A DNA stretch of 64,000 nucleotides, taken from assembly GCA_027494135.1 (NCBI GenBank), contig JAOSJK010000012.1, positions 1,044,795 through 1,108,794 of the forward strand. Reading direction: 5' to 3'. Positions 37,714 through 45,480 of the stretch are shown here, one piece after another (position 1 is the stretch's first letter; the number at the start of each line of letters is the position of its first letter). Source of the DNA: Acidimicrobiia bacterium. Its GTDB lineage: Bacteria; Actinomycetota; Acidimicrobiia; IMCC26256; PALSA-610. The notes under the pieces were generated by a model. That model was not told the origin of the DNA and made no database searches. It was given only the letters and a program-made list of their open reading frames with translations. The position numbers were made by a program, and so were the translations under genes.

Positions 37714-38903
37714 GCCAACGAGGATCCATTCACCGGCGAGGCGACACGTGGACGGTCCGGTGGCGGACCGACACCGCCGAGGGCCGCAAGCACCACTCCA
37801 AGGGCGGGTTCCGCACCAAGAAGGAAGCCCAGGACTTCCTCACCGACGTCATGGCCGCCCTGCGCGGCGGCGTGTTCGCGGAGCCCACGAAGGTCACCGT
37901 CGGCGACTTCCTCACCGAGCGGTGGCTGCCCGCACGCCAGCTGTCGCTGCGGCCCAGCACCTACGCCAGCTACCAGACCGCGATCAACTGCCACGTCGTA
38001 CCGGAGCTCGGTCACATCCAGATCCAGCAGCTCTCCCCTGACCGCCTCGACCGCTTCTACGCCGATCTCGTCGCGTCAGGCTTGTCGGCCAAGACGGTCC
38101 GCAACATCCACGCCCTGCTCCACAAGGCGCTGCGCGACGCCGTGCGCAAGAACCTCGTGCCCCGCAACGCCGCCGACGCGGCCGACCCGCCCAAGCTGGC
38201 CCGGGCCAACGGCGAGGAGATGAAGACCTGGACCCCGGCCCAGCTGCGCGTGTTCTTCGACGGCATCGCCGGGCACCGCCTGGCCCCCGCCTACCTGCTG
38301 GCGGCCACCACCGGGATGCGCCGCGGCGAGGTGCTCGGCGTGCGCTGGCGCGACATCAGCTTCCCGGCCCGCCGGCTGCACGTCCGCCAGACCATCCTGT
38401 CGGTCAACTACCAGGTGACCGTCGGCCAACCCAAGACCCGCCGGGGGGAACGCAAGATCTCCCTCGACGCCGCCACCATCGAGGTGCTGCGCGCCCACCG
38501 GACCGCGCAGCGACGCGAACGACACCTGCTCGGCGACGGCTACCGGGACCAGGACCTCGTGTTCGCCCGCCCCGACGGCAGCCCGATCCACCCCGACTAC
38601 TTCTCCCAGACCTTCGACCGCACCGTGAAGCGCCTCGAGCTGCCCAAGATCCGCCTGCACGATCTTCGCCATACGCACGCCACGTTGGGCCTGGGCGCCG
38701 GGGTGCCGGTCAAGATCATCTCGGACCGGCTGGGCCACGCCACGACCTCGTTCACCATGGACGTCTACATGCACGCCATCCCCGCCGCCGAGGACGACGC
38801 CGCCGACCAGATCGCCGACCTCATGTTCGGCCGCGACGACGAGGCAGAGTCGGACGACTCGGATGCCGACGAGGGACCCGTTGGCCAGGGAGGTGACGCG
38901 TGA
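37710..38903 (+). CDS. int: Tyrosine site-specific integrase of the conjugative element
   Basis: 397 intact residues. The N-terminal arm-binding domain is SIHRRGDTWTVRWRTDTAEG with GGFRTKKEAQDFL. The SAM-like core-binding domain begins VTVGDFLTERWLPARQLSLR. The catalytic domain has R in TTGMRRGEVLGVRW, HxxR in HDLRHTHATLGLG and the nucleophile Y in TSFTMDVYMHAIP. It joins circular attP to chromosomal attB. No tRNA gene or obvious att repeat was found beside the gene, so the element ends are not defined here. Confidence 0.93.
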   Translation: MSQRGSIHRRGDTWTVRWRTDTAEGRKHHSKGGFRTKKEAQDFLTDVMAALRGGVFAEPTKVTVGDFLTERWLPARQLSLRPSTYASYQTAINCHVVPELGHIQIQQLSPDRLDRFYADLVASGLSAKTVRNIHALLHKALRDAVRKNLVPRNAADAADPPKLARANGEEMKTWTPAQLRVFFDGIAGHRLAPAYLLAATTGMRRGEVLGVRWRDISFPARRLHVRQTILSVNYQVTVGQPKTRRGERKISLDAATIEVLRAHRTAQRRERHLLGDGYRDQDLVFARPDGSPIHPDYFSQTFDRTVKRLELPKIRLHDLRHTHATLGLGAGVPVKIISDRLGHATTSFTMDVYMHAIPAAEDDAADQIADLMFGRDDEAESDDSDADEGPVGQGGDA

Positions 38904-38979
38904 CGCCACGAGCGTCGCGTCGGCGGGGTTGCGCGCGGGTCCGCGTCGCGGGTCGGGCCCGACGCCAGACTGCTGTGAG

Positions 38980-39963
38980 ATGAGCCGCCTTCCCGACCCG
39001 AGTCCGGTGTTCGAGTCGTTTTGGCGGTTCGCGGCCGAGCGGCACGCGATGTACCAACGGCGCTTGGCCGGCCTGCCCGCACCATGGACCGACGATCCGG
39101 TCCTCGGCGAGTACCGGTTCACGAACGCGTTCCGTGCCTCGGACCGCGTCAGCCAGTACCTCATCCGCGACGTGATCTACGCCGGCGACGCCGACGACGA
39201 TGTCGCCGAGGTCGTCTTCCGGGTCGTGTTGTTCCGGCTGTTCAACAAGATCGACACCTGGGAGCTGCTCGCCGGTGAGGTGGGGCCACCGTCGCTGGGA
39301 TCGTTCGATCCCGTCGCCGCCGACCGAGTGTTGGCGCGCGCCCGGTCCGAGGGTCGCCGCGTCTACTCCAGCGCCTACATCATCCCGCCGCGACCCGGCT
39401 GGCCGGCCCCCAAGCACGCCGGCCACCTCCAGCTCGCCGTCGACCTCGTTGAGGACGGCCTCACCGAGCGGATCGAGTCGACCGCCGATCTCCGGGACCT
39501 CTTCGGGTTGTTGCACCGCGTGCCGGGACTAGGTGACTTCCTCGCGTATCAGCTGGCCATCGACCTCTGCTACAGCCCCGTTGTGGATCACGACGAGGAC
39601 GAGTTCGTCGTCGCCGGTCCCGGTGCGCTCGACGGGTTGTCGAAGGTGTTCCCGGGCATGGACCTTCGCCAGGCGGCCGAGGTGATCCAGGCGCTCACCG
39701 AGGACCAGGACCGCTGGTTCGAGCACTTCGGGCTGGCGTTCTCGGGGCTGTTCGGGCGACGTCTGCACCTGATCGATGTGCAGAACCTGTTCTGCGAGAT
39801 CAGCAAGTACGCCCGCGTCGCCCACCCCGAGGTGGCGGGCGTGGCCGGCCGCACCCGCATCAAGCAGACCTTTCGGCCCCTCGGTGCGCTGCCCGAGCCG
39901 TTCTTCCCGCCGAAGTGGGGTCTGCCGACGAACACGGCTGCCCCGGCGCTCGAGGCCGTCTAG
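38980..39963 (+). CDS. Alpha-glutamyl/putrescinyl-thymine pyrophosphorylase clade 2 / hmdU-kinase helical-domain protein
   Basis: 327 intact residues from ATG 38980. FESFWRFAAERHAMYQRRLA, then PAPWTDDPVLGEYRFTNAFR with ASDRVSQYLIRDVIY, is the signature of the 5-hmdU DNA kinase helical / aGPT-Pplase2 family, found in phage pathways that build hypermodified thymine. The C-terminal half (LDGLSKVFPGMDLRQAAEVI, HLIDVQNLFCEISKYARV) contains the glycosylase-like HhH region of that family. It is convergent with the MazG-like gene; the stop codons share CTAG. A role in thymine-derived base or nucleotide chemistry is inferred from the family. Confidence 0.72.
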   Translation: MSRLPDPSPVFESFWRFAAERHAMYQRRLAGLPAPWTDDPVLGEYRFTNAFRASDRVSQYLIRDVIYAGDADDDVAEVVFRVVLFRLFNKIDTWELLAGEVGPPSLGSFDPVAADRVLARARSEGRRVYSSAYIIPPRPGWPAPKHAGHLQLAVDLVEDGLTERIESTADLRDLFGLLHRVPGLGDFLAYQLAIDLCYSPVVDHDEDEFVVAGPGALDGLSKVFPGMDLRQAAEVIQALTEDQDRWFEHFGLAFSGLFGRRLHLIDVQNLFCEISKYARVAHPEVAGVAGRTRIKQTFRPLGALPEPFFPPKWGLPTNTAAPALEAV

Positions 39964-40895
39964 CGATCCGATGCGCTGGGCGGCCCGTCGTAGGTGAGGG
40001 TGCGGCGGTTCAGGTCAGCGGTGAGAATGCCGCCCCGGTGAGCGACCACGTTGCGGAAGGCGTCATAGCCAGCGATCACGGCCTGGTGCCAGTCGGCCAG
40101 GGAGCGAGCGGAGACCTCGAGGTGGGCGGTCATCTTGGCGCAGGTCTTGATGATGCTGGGCGGCACGTGTTGCAGGTTGGCGAAGTAGGAGTGGGCGCCG
40201 GCCATGGTGAACACGTACGCGGTCAAGCCCTCTTCGATGGCGGCGGCGCGGCCGCCGTCTTGGATCCGGTCGACCGACGGTTGGTTCGATCGCTTGCGGT
40301 CCAGCAGGCGTCGCATGACCGGCGACCAGCCGAGCACGGCCATGTGCGCGAGGTGGAACACGTCGTGGTAGCGGTAGTCGTCGTCGTGTTCGCTGTTGTC
40401 GTCGAGGGGGTCGCCGACGGGCGAGTCGCCCGCGTACATCCGCACCCGTTGGAGGCGTTCGCCGTGCTTGGAGGTCTCCTCCGTCTCGACGAGGGTGACC
40501 GTGAGCTGGTCGGGGAATCGCTGCCCATCGGGTAGGCCGGCATCGAAGGGGTCCTGGGGTGGGAGCTCGGTGCCGGAGCGGAACAGGTCGTGAGTCTTGG
40601 CCAGGTTGGCGCGGGCGATCTCGCCGAGGTCGAGGCCGTTGTGGCGAGCCAAGGCTGCGGCGTACCAGAGGATGTCGCCGAGCTCTTCGCTGACCTCGTC
40701 CTCGAAGGCCCGGTAGCCCTGCCGGTCGCGTTGGCGTTTCTTGTACTCGGCGACGAGCTGGCCGACCTCGCCGGCGAGGCCGAGCAGCGGCATCAGCGGG
40801 TCATCGGCGGTGAGGATGTCGGTGCGGGCGGACAGCTCCTGGTAGGTGGTCAGGTCCATGGGTTCGTCCTCGGATTGCGGCTCGAGCGTGGTCAT
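39960..40895 (-). CDS. MazG-like nucleoside-triphosphate pyrophosphohydrolase with C-terminal extension
   Basis: 311 intact residues. The MazG all-alpha domain (residues 15-90) shows LGLAGEVGQLVAEYKKR and EDEVSEELGDILWYAAALAR, the ExxE/ExxD metal-binding pattern. The long C-terminal part (YRYHDVFHLAHMAVLGWSPV, MRRLLDRKRSN ... IIKTCAKMTAHLEVSARSLA) is a helical domain with HD-like residues and unknown role. MazG enzymes hydrolyse NTPs or dNTPs, including non-canonical ones. ATG 40895 overlaps the peptidase stop: it is the last gene of the 45.2-40.0 kb operon. Confidence 0.78.
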   Translation of the reverse strand: MTTLEPQSEDEPMDLTTYQELSARTDILTADDPLMPLLGLAGEVGQLVAEYKKRQRDRQGYRAFEDEVSEELGDILWYAAALARHNGLDLGEIARANLAKTHDLFRSGTELPPQDPFDAGLPDGQRFPDQLTVTLVETEETSKHGERLQRVRMYAGDSPVGDPLDDNSEHDDDYRYHDVFHLAHMAVLGWSPVMRRLLDRKRSNQPSVDRIQDGGRAAAIEEGLTAYVFTMAGAHSYFANLQHVPPSIIKTCAKMTAHLEVSARSLADWHQAVIAGYDAFRNVVAHRGGILTADLNRRTLTYDGPPSASDR

Positions 40896-41617
40896 CGGGT
40901 TGCGAGGGTGCTGGGGTCGGCGACGCCAGCCTGGACGGCGAAGGCGACGAGGTAGTCGTAGGGCAGCCAGCCGTAGCCGCCGGCTCCCCAGCCCGGTCCC
41001 CACGAGTTGCGGATGAGCAGCCGTCGGGTCGTGCCAGCAGGGTTGGTGGCGGCGCCGACGGCGAGCACTGCGTGGTAGTCGCTGACCGGCGCGGTGAGCG
41101 GTGGGAGATCGATCTCGCCGTCGGCGGCGGGGTGGTCGAACTGGTCGGTGAGCTCGACGACGAGGACCACTGGGAGTCCGATGGCGAGGGCCGCTTCGAT
41201 GGGGGCTTCGATGCCGTCGTGGACGAGGGGGACCTCGATCCCGTCGACGGTCATGAAGTTCGCGGTGGCGGCGGTGACGGGGATCGGTTCGGTGCCGGCG
41301 CCGAGCGTGTTGTTGTACGGCCAGACGGCGTCGGTGGGCTGGCCGGTCGAGGAGACGGCGTCGGTGACGGCGTGCAGGGTGGTGCCGCTGTGGCTGGCCA
41401 CGCCGGCCTGCACGCAGTGTCGCCAGAGCGGCTCGACGGCCAGCATCTCAGCGCCTGCGGCGAGCTGGGCGCGGGCGGCTTCGTGGGCGGCCGAGACCGT
41501 GAATGGCAGGCACAGCGGTCGCGGGCCCTGGTCGCGCACCCCGGGTGGCAGCAGGTGGCGGAGGTCGATGGGCCCGAGCGCGAGGCTGGTGGCGCGGCGC
41601 GTCGAATGGGGGGTCAT
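40892..41617 (-). CDS. Papain-like (C1 family) cysteine peptidase
   Basis: 241 intact residues. The catalytic Cys is in VRDQGPRPLCLPFTVSAAHE, the His in VSDYHAVLAVGAATN, and the Asn in RLLIRNSWGPGWGAGGYGWL, all in papain order. No signal peptide is visible, so it should act in the cytoplasm. It is encoded 19 bp after the ImmA/IrrE-chagasin gene; chagasin-type domains inhibit exactly this peptidase family, so the neighbour may be its inhibitor. Confidence 0.82.
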   Translation of the reverse strand: MTPHSTRRATSLALGPIDLRHLLPPGVRDQGPRPLCLPFTVSAAHEAARAQLAAGAEMLAVEPLWRHCVQAGVASHSGTTLHAVTDAVSSTGQPTDAVWPYNNTLGAGTEPIPVTAATANFMTVDGIEVPLVHDGIEAPIEAALAIGLPVVLVVELTDQFDHPAADGEIDLPPLTAPVSDYHAVLAVGAATNPAGTTRRLLIRNSWGPGWGAGGYGWLPYDYLVAFAVQAGVADPSTLATR

Positions 41618-41636
41618 CGCGGGTGTGCCTCGGTGC

Positions 41637-42986
41637 TCAGACCGAGCTGTCCTCGTCGCCCGGGGTCTCCGCCTCGTCGGGGACGTCGTCGATGGGGTCC
41701 GGTGGTCGTTCGAGCTCTCGCTGGCGGGCCTGTGCGATCCAGGGTTCGTCGACGTCCTCGGCCAGTTGGTCGATGGAGAACCCGACGTGTCGGGGTTCGA
41801 CCAGGGCGTGCAGGACATAGTCGCTGGCGGGTTCGGTGTCGCTGTACGGGCTCCGGTATTGCAGCCGCAGCGTTGCGGGTCCGGGCCGGGGGAACCGCAC
41901 GCTGAGGACCCGCCGACCGGTGCCCGCCACGACCGGCGCGCTGGTGATCTCGTCCGGTGGGGTCGGGGCGTGCCGGGCGAGTCGCTGCCGGCGCGCCGCT
42001 CGGGCGGGCAGCCATCCGGTGCGGGCCGGGACGTACTCGTCGCCCACGACATCGGCGCCGGCTGCTGATGGGAGCTGGCGGGGGCGGGGCCGGCGATGGT
42101 GCGGAGCCGGTCGAGCACCACGCCGGGGGCGCGGGCCGGACGTCCCGGTGTTGACGCGGCCGCGAACTGGTCGCGCAGGGGCGGCGTCGGGCGGCTGGTC
42201 CTGGTGCGTGTGCAGGGCCGGGGGTGGTGCGGTGACCTGGGGCGGCGAGTGCTCGCCGGGGAACATCCAGCGATACCCGGTGCTGCGGTTCTCGGGCAGC
42301 GAGATCACGACCTCGTCCTCGACCCGAACGGCCAGGAGCTGGTCGTCCCAGTGCTCGTTCACCGGCCACACATCCGCGTAGCCATTGACCGGTCGCCGGC
42401 CCAGCGCGAGCTCAGCCTTGATCTGTAACGGGCGGCGTCGGCGCAGCTCGACGGCGTGGTCCGGGGTGATCACCTCGAGGTGGGTGAGCTGGCGCACGGC
42501 AGCCTCGTAGCTGACGCCCGCCTCCCGTGCCACGGCATAGGCCTGGTGGGGATCGAGGCTGGTGCCGGTGGCGTCGAGCCGGTCGAGCACCCCGAACACC
42601 AGCGGCGGTGGCATGAGCAGGCTGGCGGCGAAGATCTGGGCGAGCTGCTCGCGCTCCACCGGTGTGGCGCCGAGCACGTGCTCCTCGCCGTCGAGGGCGA
42701 TCCCGTGGCCATGGTCGAGGCGCCAGTGGCCGATCTCGTGGGCGGCGGTATAGCGCTGGATCGGAATGGGCCGCTGGGTGGTGACCAGGACACCACCCGC
42801 GCCCTCAGGGATGAAGGCCCCGAGCAGCTTGTCCATCGGCAGGAACGCCAGCCACAACCCGAGGTCCTCGCACATCCCGAACACGTCGACCTGGCGTGCG
42901 GGGTCGACATTGAACTCGGCGAGGAGCCGCCCGGCCGACTCTGCGGCCTGGATGCGACGACTCCAACGCCCTCCGCCGGCTGCCAT
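41637..42986 (-). CDS. ImmA/IrrE metallopeptidase fused to a chagasin-like cysteine-peptidase inhibitor domain
   Basis: 449 residues. The N-terminal ImmA/IrrE domain has the zinc motif HEIGHWRLDHGHG (83-87) with the acidic EREQLAQIFAASLLMPPPLV helix. The C-terminal half has VVISLPENRSTGYRWMFPGE, the chagasin loop (consensus N-P-T-T-G-Y). Later come VVAGTGRRVLSVRFPRPGPA and TLRLQYRSPY, matching other chagasin strands. The middle (about 42170-42070) probably carries two compensating indels. ImmA-type peptidases cleave XRE repressors on stress; an XRE gene sits 5 bp upstream. The fused inhibitor faces a papain-like peptidase encoded next. Confidence 0.8.
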   Translation of the reverse strand: MAAGGGRWSRRIQAAESAGRLLAEFNVDPARQVDVFGMCEDLGLWLAFLPMDKLLGAFIPEGAGGVLVTTQRPIPIQRYTAAHEIGHWRLDHGHGIALDGEEHVLGATPVEREQLAQIFAASLLMPPPLVFGVLDRLDATGTSLDPHQAYAVAREAGVSYEAAVRQLTHLEVITPDHAVELRRRRPLQIKAELALGRRPVNGYADVWPVNEHWDDQLLAVRVEDEVVISLPENRSTGYRWMFPGEHSPPQVTAPPPALHTHQDQPPDAAPARPVRGRVNTGTSGPRPRRGARPAPHHRRPRPRQLPSAAGADVVGDEYVPARTGWLPARAARRQRLARHAPTPPDEITSAPVVAGTGRRVLSVRFPRPGPATLRLQYRSPYSDTEPASDYVLHALVEPRHVGFSIDQLAEDVDEPWIAQARQRELERPPDPIDDVPDEAETPGDEDSSV

Positions 42987-42991
42987 CAGCT

Positions 42992-43426
42992 CTAGGTGCC
43001 TTCCGTCGCCGTAACGCCGCGTCGGGCCTGTCGCCCCGCGGTGCCTGGCTTGCCGGCGGCGGCGAGGAACTCAGCGAAGCGCAGCACCTGCTCCTTGTCC
43101 TCCTCCGACAGCGCGGCGGTGGCCCGGAACAGCGGTTCGGCGTCGTTGAGCTCGATCTCCTCGTCGCCGAGCAGCCAGCCGACCGGTCGCCGGTAGAGGC
43201 GCGCCAGGCGGCGGAGCTCGAGACCGGTGACCTTGCGCTTGCCTGCCTCGATGGCGTGCACGCTGGTGCGGGGGATGCCGAGCGCGCCGGCGACGTCCTC
43301 TTGGAGGAGGCCGACGTACTCGCGTGCCTCCTTGAGTCGTGCGCCGAGCTGTGCCTGCTCGGCGTCGTCGGTGTCGCGTTCTCGGGTCGGGTCGCGGCTG
43401 TCGCCGGCGTGGGCCTGGTCAGTCAT
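42992..43426 (-). CDS. XRE-family repressor
   Basis: 144 intact residues from ATG 43426, overlapping the AcpS-like gene. The HTH domain is LGARLKEAREYVGLLQEDVA, then GALGIPRTSVHAIEAGKRKV with the following helix LELRRLARLYRRPVGWLLG. The C-terminal helix (LSEEDKEQVLRFAEFLAAAG) probably dimerises. Such repressors are cleaved by a partner ImmA/IrrE peptidase, encoded immediately downstream. The likely target is the palindrome at the operon start (45139-45155). Confidence 0.85.
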   Translation of the reverse strand: MTDQAHAGDSRDPTRERDTDDAEQAQLGARLKEAREYVGLLQEDVAGALGIPRTSVHAIEAGKRKVTGLELRRLARLYRRPVGWLLGDEEIELNDAEPLFRATAALSEEDKEQVLRFAEFLAAAGKPGTAGRQARRGVTATEGT

Positions 43427-43891
43427 GGTCGGTCCCTTCGCGTGGGTGTCGGGGGTCGGTGAGGGTGCGCTCGGCGATGGCGATCGCGACGGCCCAACCC
43501 TGTTCGTGGCACATCGAGATGTGCCAGTGTGCAGGCCGCGTGTTGTTGCTGCGTGTCGGGCGTTGCCGTGGAGGACGACGTCGGGTGCACCGTCGGTGCC
43601 GGTGTGGATCTCGATGTCGAGTGGTTCGAGGTCGCCGAGCCCGCATCGCAGTGCCTTCATGACCGCTTCCTTGGCTGCCCATCGGGTGGCGAGCCGTTCG
43701 ATGCTTCCCTCAGCGTCGTGCTGTTCGGTTGTGGACCAGGCCGAGTCGACGAACGCCGGGCCACCGGCCACGATCAGTTCCTCAAGCGCCTTCGTCTCGA
43801 CGACATCGATGCCGACGCCGCCGGTCGTCCCCTCGCCGCCCGCAATGGCGCTCCAGGCGGAGCAGATGGCGGCCACCGGCGAACTGGTCAT
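43419..43891 (-). CDS. AcpS-like 4'-phosphopantetheinyl transferase (frameshifted)
   Basis: About 157 residues. GVGIDVVETKALEELIVAGG (Mg-binding D) and ERLATRWAAKEAVMKALRCG (the AKEA signature) identify the AcpS family; LGDLEPLDIEIHTGTDGAP follows. A shift near 43540 restores HWHISMCHEQGWAVAIAIAE, the C-terminal H-S-H-E-like strand. AcpS transfers phosphopantetheine from CoA to a carrier protein. No carrier gene with a DSL motif is evident nearby; the small 45.1-kb protein is a candidate substrate only by position. It overlaps both neighbours. Confidence 0.78.
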
Positions 43892-44764
43892 GTCGACCTC
43901 GCCTGCGACTCGGCGGGGGCGGAAGCATCGTCGAGGGCCGAACGGGCGGCGGCAGCGAGCTGTGCCCCGGCCGGGAAGTCTCGGCGTTGGGCGTCGGCCA
44001 TGGTGGCGTGCACCACCAGCTCGCCGGGTGCATACCCGGTCTGTTGGCACAAGAAGGCGAGCAGGCGGGACAGGCCCACCATGTTCCCATACGCCTTGTC
44101 GATCAGGTACTGGTGGCGGTAGACCGCCAGCAGGTTGAGACGACCGTCGTGCAAGGTGAGATCGACGTGGGTGAGACACGGGGGCCCCGCCGGCGGGGGT
44201 CGCGGGGGCCACAAAACCCCCCCCCCCACGGCGCGGCATCAGCGTCGCAGGCCGCGTCGGCGGCGACGTCGATGTCGATGGTGTGTTGTTCCGCCGCCGA
44301 CCGGCGGTGTGCTCGCTTCGCAGCGCGGTCACCCGCGACGCCAGTTGGTTGACGCCGCCGGCGGTCTTGCCCGGCCAGGTGACCATGCGGGCGAAGTAGG
44401 TGCCTCGGCTGTTCCCCGAGGCGGTAAGCAGCAGAGGCAGCATGTCGACGTAGCTGACGTAGAGCGCGTCGGCGGCCGCGTCGAGCTCGGCTTCCTTGTC
44501 CGGGGAGATCCCCGGCAACCAGTCATAGCCGGGGTCGGGGTACAGCGACGACGGGAAGATCGTCTCCGCGACCGTGTCGACGCTCTGCGAGCCGGCCTGT
44601 TCGAGTGCGTCATCGAGCACACGCCGGATCGCGGGATCCTCGGCGCCCGGATCGCTGACCGTGACCACCAGATGTACGAGCCGACCGCCCGCTTCCCCAA
44701 CGACACGTTCAAGGGCCAGCACCCAGGCCTCGCCCACCGACGCAGCAGCGGGCAGCGCAATCAC
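43888..44764 (-). CDS. Thymidylate-synthase-like enzyme (divergent; frameshifted around a C11 run)
   Basis: About 290 residues. The N-terminal part runs from IALPAAASVGEAWVLALERV to FARMVTWPGKTAGGVNQLAS. The C-terminal part carries PPCLTHVDLTLHDGRLNLLA, then VYRHQYLIDKAYGNMVGLSR and LLAFLCQQTGYAPGEL. This matches the thymidylate-synthase core: catalytic Cys in P-C, the strand after it, a degenerate R-S-x-D (RHQY) and the N-x-x-x-x-x-x-L-L helix. The usual Arg-Ser-x-Asp and Tyr motifs are altered, so the substrate or product may differ (for example hydroxymethylation). Two shifts near 44285 and 44195 flank an 11-C run. The GTG start overlaps the upstream stop. Confidence 0.65.
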
Positions 44765-45156
44765 GACGCCTTCGCTTCCGATGACACCGGGTGCAGGGCC
44801 CGGTGAACGACACGGGCGACACCGGCGAGACTGCGCAGATCGTCTCGCCGCACCTTGGACAGATTGACGAGCTTCGGACGGCCGACCGCCCTACCCACCT
44901 GGCTAATCAACCACACCGACACCAGGCTCGGCACCCGCGGGCTCCCATCCGGGGCCTTCTCCTCCAGAGGACACGTCGGCCGCGCCGATCGCAGCAGGCT
45001 GCCCAAGTCAGCCTCGAGCTCAGCCACCGAGTGGCTGCCCACCGCGGCAAGCGGGTCGGCAGCCGGCGCCGAAGGACCTGCAGGCCTCGGCGGTGCAATC
45101 GCACCCCTGGCAGCAATGTCACTCTTCACGACATCTAGTGTCGGATATTCCGACAT
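44761..45156 (-). CDS. Small hypothetical protein heading the 45-40 kb operon
   Basis: 131 residues from ATG 45156, or 122 from GTG 45129. A Pro/Ala-rich N-terminus (IAPPRPAGPSAPAADPLAAV) precedes HSVAELEADLGSLLRSARPT and a helical C-terminus (VWLISQVGRAVGRPKLVNLS, VRRDDLRSLAGVARVVHRAL). No family is recognised. The first possible ATG lies between the -35 and -10 of the apparent promoter, so the GTG start is more plausible. It is coupled to the thymidylate-synthase-like gene. Confidence 0.55.
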   Translation of the reverse strand: MSEYPTLDVVKSDIAARGAIAPPRPAGPSAPAADPLAAVGSHSVAELEADLGSLLRSARPTCPLEEKAPDGSPRVPSLVSVWLISQVGRAVGRPKLVNLSKVRRDDLRSLAGVARVVHRALHPVSSEAKAS

Positions 45157-45165
45157 CTTTGTCAA
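45135..45165 (-). promoter_or_regulatory. Operon promoter with palindromic operator
   Basis: The -35 is TTGACA (45165-45160); a weak -10 (ACACTA or CACTAG) lies 18-19 bp on. Between them is the perfect dyad TGTCGGA-TAT-TCCGACA (45139-45155), and a second imperfect dyad GACATCTAGTGTC (45130-45142) overlaps it. A repressor site inside the promoter spacer fits control by the operon's own XRE protein. Confidence 0.65.
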
Positions 45166-45480
45166 GGGCAATCCGGGCGCCCCAGGCCCGGCGGATGGCC
45201 TCGGACTCCTACTTCCGACATGCGAGATCCCGCGTCATGCTCGTCGATCTTGGATCGCTACCGTGGAGGCTGTCGGGATCCCGCCCCGACCAACGGGGAC
45301 ACGACTGCGCCGCGCCGACCGGCGATTAGGGACACCTTCGAGCTGTCCGCCTCGTCGCCGACCCGGCGGTAGGTGCTACCGGCAGGCGACGGTTCGGACG
45401 CGTTCTGGGGCGCTTCGGTGCTCAGGCGCTCTCCGAGCAGATCGCCACCTGGTCGGCGCACGTCCGGGGCAGACGTGGAG
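45166..45480. other. Intergenic stretch without a supported gene
   Basis: 315 bases between the 45-kb operon promoter and the next gene's end. Open frames here are short and show no conserved motif or ribosome site. I see no hairpin terminator with a T run. Confidence 0.5.

Noticed and set aside
38904-38979. attachment site just after the integrase
   Set aside because: No tRNA-like sequence or direct repeat matching another part of the window could be found.
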